This document shows, one piece after another, positions 1 to 5,448 of a stretch of DNA of 8,406 bases. This DNA comes from Myxococcales bacterium (GTDB lineage Bacteria > Myxococcota_C > UBA6777): assembly GCA_027005175.1 (NCBI GenBank), contig JALTMC010000031.1:1-8406 (forward strand). The letters are read 5' to 3'. The position numbers and the translations under genes were made by a program. Positions within the stretch are counted from its first letter, which is position 1; the number at the start of each line of letters is the position of its first letter. The notes beneath the pieces were generated by a model. It was not told the DNA's origin. It was given only the letters and a program-made list of their open reading frames with translations, and made no database searches.

Positions 1-1
1 T

Positions 2-265
2 GTGAGTGAACTACAAAGCAATTTGGGATTGTCTTCTCTCTCTCTGGAAGAACTCGCTCAAGCTGATGAACTTCAGTCCTATCTTGAAAAAGAAGTGGAA
101 GAGAAATGCAACTCGTTGCTCGCACGATACCAGACCATCAAGAAGTTTAAAGTACTACCTGTTGAGTTTTCTGTTGAAGGTGGAGAGTTGACACCCACCA
201 TGAAGATCAAACGCAACCTCGTCCACAAAAAGTATGCCGAAGATATCGACGCTTTCTATGGATGA
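2..265 (+). CDS. Long-chain acyl-CoA synthetase (AMP-forming), C-terminal end, partial
   Basis: This is the last 87 residues of a gene that enters from the left edge; the reading frame is open to the first bases, so the GTG at base 2 is probably an internal valine. The tail has the pattern of AMP-forming fatty acyl-CoA ligases of the FadD15 type: an acidic helix (EKEVEEKCNSLLARY), then TIKKFKVLP, FSVEGGELTPTMKIKRN and a closing KKYAEDIDAFYG. The ELTPTMKIKR segment corresponds to the C-terminal subdomain, whose lysine usually takes part in adenylate formation. The family activates fatty acids to acyl-CoA with ATP at the inner face of the membrane. The N-terminal AMP-binding domain is outside the window, so chain-length preference cannot be judged. 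The gene converges with ung and has no obvious link to the glycan locus. Confidence 0.85.
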   Translation: MSELQSNLGLSSLSLEELAQADELQSYLEKEVEEKCNSLLARYQTIKKFKVLPVEFSVEGGELTPTMKIKRNLVHKKYAEDIDAFYG

Positions 266-289
266 GAGAGTTCTTCGTTTGGGTTTGAG

Positions 290-310
290 TCACAGCCTGT
301 TTCGTTTCAT
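290..310 (-). other. Mini-ORF of 6 codons (MKRNRL) in repeat copy 1
   Basis: The shortest repeat copy supplies an ATG at 310 preceded by a T tract and AAGAGT, the same layout that precedes ung. The frame reads MKRNRL and stops at 290. It is probably not a functional gene but the remnant of a duplicated initiation region. The Shine-Dalgarno core present at ung (AAGAGG) has lost its last G here. Confidence 0.25.
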
Positions 311-340
311 CAGAAAAAAAACTCTTATGTTATGGTGATT
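298..340. repeat. Repeat copy 1 (short form of the ung leader repeat)
   Basis: Bases 298-331 match 371-404 at 33 of 34 positions by hand comparison: TGTTTCGTTTCATCAG, eight A, then C-T/A-CTTATGTT. Similarity fades soon after position 335. Read on the minus strand it gives AACATAAG, a T8 tract, CTG and ATG, the same arrangement as the ung start. It lies 73 bp from copy 2. Confidence 0.75.
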
Positions 341-383
341 CCAGCGATCCCAACGGTTTGTTGGGTACGCTGTTTCGTTTCAT
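330..383 (-). other. Mini-ORF of 17 codons in repeat copy 2
   Basis: An ATG at 383, placed exactly as the ung ATG is within its own repeat copy, opens MKRNSVPNKPLGSLESP and stops at 330. The Shine-Dalgarno position reads AAGTGT instead of AAGAGG, so initiation should be weak. The codons include a small inverted repeat (349-365). A leader peptide is conceivable, but no downstream gene on this strand remains for it to control. A decayed remnant is the simpler reading. Confidence 0.25.
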
Positions 384-467
384 CAGAAAAAAAACACTTA
401 TGTTGTGGGTGTGGAGACCCCCGTCAGAATCAACAGGACGAAGGCCGGATGGGGTGTGGGTCGTTGA
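381..467. repeat. 87-bp direct repeat, copy 2 (downstream of ung)
   Basis: This aligns without gaps to 1187-1273, with about 70 of 87 identical positions counted by hand. Best conserved are CATCAG plus the A tract, CTTATGTT, the core ACAGGACGAAG, and the terminal CGTTGA. The copy lies just past the ung stop, so the two copies bracket the gene as direct repeats. A further ten bases on its left (371-380) are shared with copy 1 but not with copy 3. Confidence 0.8.
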
Positions 468-479
468 TGGATATATGCA

Positions 480-509
480 ACAATACCAACGGCACTGATA
501 TGTTGTCAA
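480..509 (-). promoter_or_regulatory. Putative sigma70 promoter overlapping the ung stop codon
   Basis: On the minus strand a perfect TTGACA (509-504) is followed, after 18 nt, by TATTGT (485-480). The -35 box overlaps the TGA stop of ung. Transcription would start near 473 and run straight into repeat copy 2, placing that copy as a leader. The assignment rests on consensus matching alone. It could be fortuitous, although the position fits a duplicated promoter-leader-start module. Confidence 0.35.
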
Positions 510-1189
510 AGGTTTGGGATTTGCCAATTGATGGTTTCACCGTAGTTCTTATGGAGGAACTCATTGATTTGGGAATAAGGCTTTGTCCCGAAGAATCCGC
601 GCTTTGCAGAGAGTGGAGAGGGATGTCCTGATTCGAGGATCTTGTGCTGTGGGTTGGTGATGAGAGGTGTTTTTTTACGGGCATATCCACCCCAAAGTAC
701 AAAGATAACAGGCTCTTCTTTCTCATTGACCGTGCGGATGACGGCATCTGTGAATTGTTCCCACCCTTGGTTCTTGTGTGAGTTTGCGTTGGCTTCTCGA
801 ACAGTAAACACAGCGTTGATCATCATGACACCTTGCTCTGCCCATGGGACAAGGTAGCCGTTGTTGGGGATCTCACAGCCGATGTCACTTTGCAGCTCTT
901 TGTACATGTTGCGAAGTGAGGGGGGGATTTTTATCCCAGGCAGCACCGAGAAGCTTAAACCATGCGCCTGTCCTGCACCGTGGTAGGGATCTTGGCCCAG
1001 TATGAGTACGCGAACCTTTTCGTAAGGGGTATGTGTAAATGCCGACAGTACCTGGTCTTCAGGGGGGTATATTGTTTGTGTTGCACGCTCTTCTTCAAGG
1101 AAGGCTTCTAGCTTCTTGAAATAAGGGGCGTTGAACTCTGCTTCCAATCGCGGCAACCAGGACTCATGCATCAATTCGCTTAAACTCAT
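506..1189 (-). CDS. ung: Uracil-DNA glycosylase, family 1
   Basis: This 227-residue protein is the normal length for bacterial Ung, which removes uracil from DNA to start base excision repair in the cytoplasm. All family signatures are present: the water-activating loop GQDPYHG at 65-71 with catalytic Asp67, the uracil-stacking region beginning GLSFSV (77-82), the MINAVFTVREANANSH segment (123-138) with the uracil-binding Asn125, the WGGYARKK strand (166-173), and the DNA-intercalation loop HPSPLSAKRGFFG (189-201) with catalytic His189. The ATG at 1189 is supported by AAGAGG ten nucleotides upstream; Met7 is a less likely alternative. The gene is transcribed alone, converging with the acyl-CoA synthetase and diverging from the methyltransferase. 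Its leader and start codon lie inside a repeat that recurs beyond its stop codon. Confidence 0.97.
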   Translation of the reverse strand: MSLSELMHESWLPRLEAEFNAPYFKKLEAFLEEERATQTIYPPEDQVLSAFTHTPYEKVRVLILGQDPYHGAGQAHGLSFSVLPGIKIPPSLRNMYKELQSDIGCEIPNNGYLVPWAEQGVMMINAVFTVREANANSHKNQGWEQFTDAVIRTVNEKEEPVIFVLWGGYARKKTPLITNPQHKILESGHPSPLSAKRGFFGTKPYSQINEFLHKNYGETINWQIPNL

Positions 1190-1273
1190 CAGAAAAAAAC
1201 CTCTTATGTTATGGGTATGAAAGCCCCCTACCGAATCTACAGGACGAAGTCCGCGTTGGGTGAGGGGCGTTGA
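1187..1273. repeat. 87-bp direct repeat, copy 3 (ung leader and start)
   Basis: This copy carries the ung ATG (complement of 1187-1189), the T7 spacer, the AAGAGG Shine-Dalgarno and about 70 nt of leader. It aligns ungapped with 381-467. On the minus strand, GCCCC (1269-1265) can pair with GGGGC (1226-1222), and the stem can extend with a wobble and one mismatch, enclosing a small GGAC-TTC-GTCC hairpin. This could be a structured mRNA leader, but the inner hairpin is not kept in copy 2. Confidence 0.8.
1200..1205 (-). promoter_or_regulatory. Shine-Dalgarno of ung
   Basis: AAGAGG reads on the minus strand ten nucleotides before the ATG at 1189; the spacer is seven T followed by CTG. The same spacer recurs in the two other repeat copies, but their Shine-Dalgarno sequences are degraded (AAGTGT, AAGAGT). 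This fixes the ung start and marks copy 3 as the functional copy. Confidence 0.6.
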
Positions 1274-1314
1274 CGTTCGGTCATCCTTCTCTTTGAAAAT
1301 GTGAAAACCTACTC

Positions 1315-1486
1315 TACACGATTCGGTTTGGTGATGTCATATACGATCTTGCGTCATTACACTGTTCGGTTTGGTGATGTTATATGCGATCTTGCGTCAT
1401 TACACGATTCGGTTTGGTGATGTTATATGTGATCTTACGTCATTACACTATTCAGTTTGGTGATGTCATATGCTATATCGTGTCAC
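1315..1486. repeat. Four tandem 43-bp units between ung and the methyltransferase gene
   Basis: Units run 1315-1357, 1358-1400, 1401-1443 and 1444-1486. Each begins TACAC and contains TTCGGTTTGGTGATGT (TTCAGTTTG in unit 4), then CATAT or TATAT, and the first three end CGTCAT. Units 1 to 3 differ pairwise at about four positions; unit 4 is degenerate over its last third. There are no spacers, so this is not a CRISPR array. Together with the ung leader this accounts for nearly all of the roughly 350-bp intergenic stretch. Within units, GAT(6 nt)ATATs and flanking GATC give only weak dyad symmetry. Possible roles are tandem operators or promoters, or a polymorphic minisatellite. Confidence 0.9.
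1442..1469 (-). promoter_or_regulatory. Promoter-like motif at the unit 3/4 junction, repeated in the array
   Basis: On the minus strand ATGACA (1469-1464), 16 nt, TGTAAT (1447-1442) matches sigma70 boxes at 5 of 6 positions each and points toward ung. The same arrangement recurs 43 and 86 bp further on, at 1399-1426 and 1356-1383, with ATAACA as the weaker -35. Unit 1 keeps ATGACA but has TAGAGT at 1316-1311 with an 18-nt spacer. If real, ung has tandem promoters generated by the repeat. Chance similarity in AT-rich repeats is possible. Confidence 0.3.
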
Positions 1487-1544
1487 ATGTAGTTTTTGGC
1501 TTCTGTCAAAAAATAGTGACTTGACTCATACTGATGGAATAATG

Positions 1545-2285
1545 ATGAGCGATGTATCTTTTTACGATAACAAGTATCGCGACGGCGAAGAGGTTGAGAA
1601 GGAGAGCAAGCGTCTGGCCTTGAAGTTTCTTCCAGCAGGGGAGCTTGACGTTCTCGACCTCGGTTGTGGTTCCGGTATGTGCTCCGAGACCATCGCGGGT
1701 CTGGGTCACAAGGTCCGTGGCATCGATGTTTCTGCCGAAGCTATCGAAAAGTACAATGCCAGAGGGTTGGATGGACAGGTCATGGATGTTGAGGTAGGTC
1801 TTGACTTTCCTGATGAGTCGTTTGATGTTGTTTTCTCTTCCGAAGTGATCGAACACCTGGTCCACTATCAAAGGATGCTTCAAGAATCGTTCCGAGTCCT
1901 ACGGCCTTCTGGAAGATTGATTCTCACCACGCCAAATTCTGCGTTTTGGATCTATCGGTTGCTCGGCCTTTTTGGTCGAACGGTGAGTGAGTTACAACAC
2001 CCAATGCACTTGCAGTTCTTCTCCCAACGAAGTCTGCGTCAGGCGTTGTTGGATGAGGGCTTTACGATTGAAAGATCTTCCGGTCACAATATCTATTTAA
2101 TGGTACCCGATCCCCCCGCAACAGTGCGACCTTTGTTTCGCAAGCTCGGTTTGATTCGTGAGTTGCGATTCACAACGCAAACTTATTTTTGGCATCTCTC
2201 GAATCTGTCGAGTACTTTGAATCCATGGTTTGCTGCCAATCTGCTTTTTGTTGCTCAAAAGCCCAGTAAGGGGGATGGTCACTGA
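1545..2285 (+). CDS. Class I SAM-dependent methyltransferase (Methyltransf_11/23 type)
   Basis: This is a cytoplasmic methyltransferase of 246 residues if it starts at the ATG at 1545 (MSDVSFYDNKYRDG). I prefer that start because GGA lies six nucleotides upstream. An ATG directly before it (1542) is too close to the GGA, and one at 1470 lies inside the repeat array with no ribosome site. The Rossmann motifs are clear: motif I DLGCGSG (38-44), the acidic end of strand 2 in GID (59-61), SSEVIEHL (98-105), LRPSGRL (119-125) and TTPN (128-131). The layout resembles UbiG-like enzymes and the many methyltransferases of polysaccharide loci. The C-terminal 100 residues are not conserved enough to name a substrate. 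The gene is followed on the same strand by a flippase-like membrane protein and faces a glycan operon, so a sugar or lipid acceptor is the best guess. Confidence 0.85.
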   Translation: MSDVSFYDNKYRDGEEVEKESKRLALKFLPAGELDVLDLGCGSGMCSETIAGLGHKVRGIDVSAEAIEKYNARGLDGQVMDVEVGLDFPDESFDVVFSSEVIEHLVHYQRMLQESFRVLRPSGRLILTTPNSAFWIYRLLGLFGRTVSELQHPMHLQFFSQRSLRQALLDEGFTIERSSGHNIYLMVPDPPATVRPLFRKLGLIRELRFTTQTYFWHLSNLSSTLNPWFAANLLFVAQKPSKGDGH

Positions 2286-2367
2286 GCCCCGAACAGCTTC
2301 TCGCTTCCTGGACTGGCTGCTTTCGCCTTGCTTGTATACGGCTTGATCTGAGAATCGTTACAGGTCA

Positions 2368-3390
2368 TTGGAAGGCTGCTTGTTTCCTTCACGTCTTTCT
2401 TTGTTTTCTATTGACTCCGCAAAGCGGTCTGAGGATATCTTGTCTTTGTCTTCTCCTTCTTCTCCAACGGCTTGGAGTCGCTTCAAACGTCTGTTGCCTT
2501 GGCTTCTCACCAGCATTTGCATCAGTTATATCTTGTGGACCAGCGACTTCGCGATCGCGTACAAGACCCTCTCGCAGGTACCACTGCTCCCCTTTACTTT
2601 GACTGTCTTCTTCATTGGAGGAGCTTCCTATCTGCTCAATGCTTTTACCATCAAGTGTCTGTTTCAGCGTTTTCACCTTCCCACGACCCTCAAAGAGGCA
2701 CTCCTATACAAAGGAGCAAGCTATGTCCTCAAAGTTATTAATTACAATATCTCTGTTGCGGGAATTGCTCTCTTTTTTCGCAACCACAAACAGGTACCGC
2801 TACTTGAGACACTCTCAAGTATGCTATGGCTCAACGTCGCTGATGTAGGGGCGCTTGCTTTCATTGTTCTGGTGAGTCTGCTCTTCCCATGGGCACCATT
2901 GCCCGCTCTCCTGATCAAAAGTATCCTTGTTCTTGCAGCCGGTCTGTGGGTCTTGCTGCTGGGGAACTTGCTCTACTGGCGAGCTGGGTGGGACTTCTTC
3001 TTTTTGGGAAAGCTTCGCACATGGCAAATCTTTCGTACGTTTCGTGAGGCGAAACTTACAGACTATGGATTCTTCTTGTTGTTAAGGCTAGCCTTTCTTT
3101 TTCTACTTACTTTGGCCCACGCAAGCCTACTGCCCATGTTTGGTATTTCGATTCCTTTTGCGGTATTGCTCTTCTATATTCCATTGAGCATTTTTGTGAG
3201 CACGATCCCAATGACAAATCTTGCAGGCTTGGGCTCTGTGCAAATCCTATTGCGAGAGTTATTTGCTCCTTACGCCAGCTTGGGGAGTGCCCAAATCGAT
3301 GCTTATACAACCACCTATTTGTTGTCTTTTCTCGTGATTCGTCTCGCTATCGGAATGGTTTGTGTCCGGAGCGTCTCATTTCGCTTTTGA
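2368..3390 (+). CDS. Polytopic membrane protein, LPG-synthase TM/AglD-like (UPF0104 type), putative flippase
   Basis: This protein of up to 340 residues has about eight hydrophobic segments, roughly at 42-58, 73-95, 113-136, 152-173, 180-203, 233-255, 259-282 and 314-333. The signature near the end, PMTNLAGLGSVQILLRELF (281-299), matches the P-x-G-G-L-G-x-x-E/Q region of the lysylphosphatidylglycerol-synthase TM family, which includes the MprF flippase domain and archaeal AglD. No aminoacyl-transferase domain is attached. In glycan loci such proteins are thought to move or accept lipid-linked sugars (inference). The frame has no early ATG. The TTG at 2368 has AGG three nucleotides upstream; TTG at 2440 or 2446 follows a better GAGGA at 2431-2435 and would remove a 24- to 26-residue polar extension. 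The gene lies 82 bp after the methyltransferase and ends 8 bp from the convergent GT2 gene. Confidence 0.75.
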   Translation: MEGCLFPSRLSLFSIDSAKRSEDILSLSSPSSPTAWSRFKRLLPWLLTSICISYILWTSDFAIAYKTLSQVPLLPFTLTVFFIGGASYLLNAFTIKCLFQRFHLPTTLKEALLYKGASYVLKVINYNISVAGIALFFRNHKQVPLLETLSSMLWLNVADVGALAFIVLVSLLFPWAPLPALLIKSILVLAAGLWVLLLGNLLYWRAGWDFFFLGKLRTWQIFRTFREAKLTDYGFFLLLRLAFLFLLTLAHASLLPMFGISIPFAVLLFYIPLSIFVSTIPMTNLAGLGSVQILLRELFAPYASLGSAQIDAYTTTYLLSFLVIRLAIGMVCVRSVSFRF

Positions 3391-3398
3391 ATGGGCCG

Positions 3399-4454
3399 TT
3401 AACGCCACCATGATTTAAAAATGGTGCGTAAAAAAGAGAAGCCATATCGAAAGAAGTTTCCTTTGTTGCTTTCTCCCGCGACACGTTCTGTGATGGTGAT
3501 GGGGACTTCGGAGATCCTCAGTCGTTTCCGATGGCAGGCGATGATCACTTCGGCGGCTTGGTATTGATCTTCACGAAATTCCACGCGCTTTAATGCGCTG
3601 ACTCGGAAGGCTTTAAATCCGCTGGAACAGTCTGTTATTTCCGTGCCCAGGAGTACGTTGATCAGAGAGTTGTAGACCGATATACCGATAGCCCGAAGGA
3701 AGGGGGTACCTTCGTGGTGTCCAAGAAACCGCGAGCCGATGACCAGGTCACTTTCGCCTTGGATGATGGGTTTTACAACATCACTCACTTCCTCGGGTTG
3801 GTGTTGGCCGTCGGCGTCCAGAGTGACAACGATCTCTGCGTTGAGTTGTATGGCCAGGTCATAACCGATGCGAAGCGCGGCCCCTTGACCTCGCTGGAAA
3901 GGACTCCGAAACACTGCTCCACCGGCCTCTCTTACGACCTCGGCGGTGCGATCTTCACTGCCATCGTCGATCACTACGGCTTTGACATCCCGGTCTCCAA
4001 GCATGTTGGGCATGCGTTGGATCACATCAGCAATGGCTTGTTCTTCATTCCAGGCAGGTATGACAACCAACACCGACACATCGTTATGAGAGTCGAAGAA
4101 GGATCGATCCAGGCCCAGAAGTGCCACATGACGAACCAGGCGATCCACTTCTTTTTTGAGCTTAAATCCTTTCTCTCTCTCTCGGAACAAGAGCCACCAC
4201 AACACCCATGTTGAGCCGATTAATAGTGCTAGAATTCGGCCATAGGCGGATTGTTTCAAGGCCAATGTTGCGGCGATCCAGGAGATACTTTGAGGCCACA
4301 GGGAGACGAGTATTAACGCGAACGAGATACTCCAGCGGAGCATCGCGTCACCGCTGGATATCCGCAATGCTCGATATTGTGCGAAGGTGAGTCCCACAAC
4401 AAAGACACCAAAGACACAGCCAAGAGTGCGCAGTACAAGTAAAGGTTCAAGCAT
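3399..4454 (-). CDS. DUF2304-GT2 fusion, polyprenyl-phosphate glycosyltransferase-like
   Basis: This 351-residue protein has two parts. Residues 1-115 are a membrane region with hydrophobic stretches at about 5-22, 41-66 and 72-90, followed by a basic, helical linker; the pattern (short helices, LRWSISFALILVSLWP, a conserved LG near the end) resembles DUF2304, usually a separate small protein next to GT2 genes. Residues 126-340 are a GT2 (GT-A fold) domain of the DPM1/DGP type: VVIPAWNEE (130-138), VIDDGSEDRT (161-170), the metal-binding DADGQ (213-217), GSRFLG (240-245), DCSSGFKAFR (275-284) and a closing RVAGESNKG. Relatives transfer a sugar from a nucleotide donor to polyprenyl or dolichyl phosphate at the cytoplasmic face. 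No C-terminal TM pair is present. It follows the SDR gene by 3 nt, with GAGAGGAAAG in the end of that gene as its likely ribosome site. Confidence 0.85.
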   Translation of the reverse strand: MLEPLLVLRTLGCVFGVFVVGLTFAQYRALRISSGDAMLRWSISFALILVSLWPQSISWIAATLALKQSAYGRILALLIGSTWVLWWLLFREREKGFKLKKEVDRLVRHVALLGLDRSFFDSHNDVSVLVVIPAWNEEQAIADVIQRMPNMLGDRDVKAVVIDDGSEDRTAEVVREAGGAVFRSPFQRGQGAALRIGYDLAIQLNAEIVVTLDADGQHQPEEVSDVVKPIIQGESDLVIGSRFLGHHEGTPFLRAIGISVYNSLINVLLGTEITDCSSGFKAFRVSALKRVEFREDQYQAAEVIIACHRKRLRISEVPITITERVAGESNKGNFFRYGFSFLRTIFKSWWR

Positions 4455-4457
4455 GAG

Positions 4458-5447
4458 CTAGGCTTTCCTCTCGGCGAGAAACCATGCGACTGTTTTTTCG
4501 AGTCCCTCAGCAAAGGTATGACGAGGCGACCATCCCAGGACCCGCTTTGCCTTGTCGATGGAGACGTAGTTACGCACGATCTCACCCGCTCTAGAGTTGG
4601 CGTACTCTACTTTGGGTTGGATACCATGAGGGGAGAGCAGTTGTGTTAACTCTGTCACCACTTCATCAATCGTGGTTTCTTTGTGATTGGCGATGTGAAA
4701 AACCTCACCCGATTGCTTGGTTTGTACTGCGATGCGAATGGCTTCGACTAGGTCTTCGATGTAGATGAAGTCTCTGGTTTGCTTTCCATCTCCAAAGATA
4801 GAGATGGTTTCTCCAGCTAACATCTGTCGAATGAACTTGGCCACAACACTGGTCTTTTGGGATGAGTGAGGTCCATAGACATTGCTAAATCGCAAGATGC
4901 ATGTACGAAGGCCATAGCTGCCAGCATAGCCAAAGCAGTAAGCCTCTGCTGCAAGTTTTCCTGCTCCGTAGGGAGATATCGGTCTGGCGACTTGTTGTTC
5001 GTGGACGGGGGGGACTTGCTGCCCCAAGGCAGCTCCCGTGGAAGCCATGATAAATGATGTCTTGGGATGTGAACGGATCGCATCAAGAACGGTCAGTGTT
5101 CCCAGTACATTGGAGTGAAAATTGGCCAATGGAGCAGCAAGGGAGGTCATGACCCCGCTGTCTGCCGCGAGATGTACTACCACATCGACACCATCGACAG
5201 CTTGAGCCACCGCAGCAGGGTCTGTGATATCTCCGATCATGAGGGCTACTTCGCCTTGGGCGAGAGGTGGCATGTCGGGGGTCCATTCTCGTAAGGTACA
5301 AAGTTTGGATAACTCATCTGTATTTCCAACGCTGAGATTGTCTAACCCAATGATGGATAGGTCTGGGTCCTGGACCAGAGAGCGCACGAGATTGCAGCCG
5401 ATAAATCCACATATTCCAGTAATTAACCACTTCTGTTTGATGCTCAT
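4458..5447 (-). CDS. NAD-dependent epimerase/dehydratase (extended SDR), nucleotide-sugar type
   Basis: This 329-residue protein starts at the ATG at 5447, one nucleotide after the stop of the upstream dioxygenase gene. An ATG at 5504 in frame would add 19 residues that overlap that gene and precede the nucleotide-binding strand, so I reject it. Visible features are the NAD-binding GICGFIG (11-17), the acidic GLDNLS after strand 2, GDITD, HLAADSGV, the catalytic AST (135-137) with Tyr160 and Lys164 in SPYGAGK, RFSNVYGP (186-193) and FGDGKQTRDFIYIEDLVEA (218-236). These are marks of the UDP-glucose 4-epimerase/dTDP-glucose 4,6-dehydratase group. The exact reaction is open: the second catalytic motif has neither the clear DE pair of a dehydratase nor anything that proves an epimerase. 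It likely supplies or edits the sugar used by the adjoining glycosyltransferases. Confidence 0.88.
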   Translation of the reverse strand: MSIKQKWLITGICGFIGCNLVRSLVQDPDLSIIGLDNLSVGNTDELSKLCTLREWTPDMPPLAQGEVALMIGDITDPAAVAQAVDGVDVVVHLAADSGVMTSLAAPLANFHSNVLGTLTVLDAIRSHPKTSFIMASTGAALGQQVPPVHEQQVARPISPYGAGKLAAEAYCFGYAGSYGLRTCILRFSNVYGPHSSQKTSVVAKFIRQMLAGETISIFGDGKQTRDFIYIEDLVEAIRIAVQTKQSGEVFHIANHKETTIDEVVTELTQLLSPHGIQPKVEYANSRAGEIVRNYVSIDKAKRVLGWSPRHTFAEGLEKTVAWFLAERKA

Positions 5448-5448
5448 A

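Noticed and set aside
349-365. Inverted repeat CCCAAC-GGTTT-GTTGGG as terminator for the acyl-CoA synthetase
   Set aside because: The stem is only 6 bp and no T run follows immediately on either strand; the T8 tract on the minus strand is about 20 nt away. Weak termination cannot be excluded.
506-1189. ung plus flanking repeats as a composite mobile element
   Set aside because: No transposase, terminal inverted repeats or target-site duplication is visible, and one repeat copy includes the ung coding start.
1315-1486. CRISPR array or replication iterons
   Set aside because: The 43-bp units abut with no variable spacers, no cas genes are present, and no DnaA boxes or replication gene lie nearby.
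1470-1544. ATG at 1470 as the methyltransferase start, adding 25 residues
   Set aside because: It lies inside the degenerate fourth repeat unit, has no ribosome site, and the added residues do not resemble a family N terminus. The ATG at 1545 has GGA at suitable spacing.
3402-3427. CACCAT-ATGGTG hairpin between the convergent genes as a bidirectional terminator
   Set aside because: The stem is short, the loop is AT-rich, and there is no T tract directly 3' of the stem on either strand.
3714-4214. Open frame of 166 codons on the + strand
   Set aside because: It is antisense to the GT2 catalytic domain, whose motifs are unmistakable, and has no recognisable domain.
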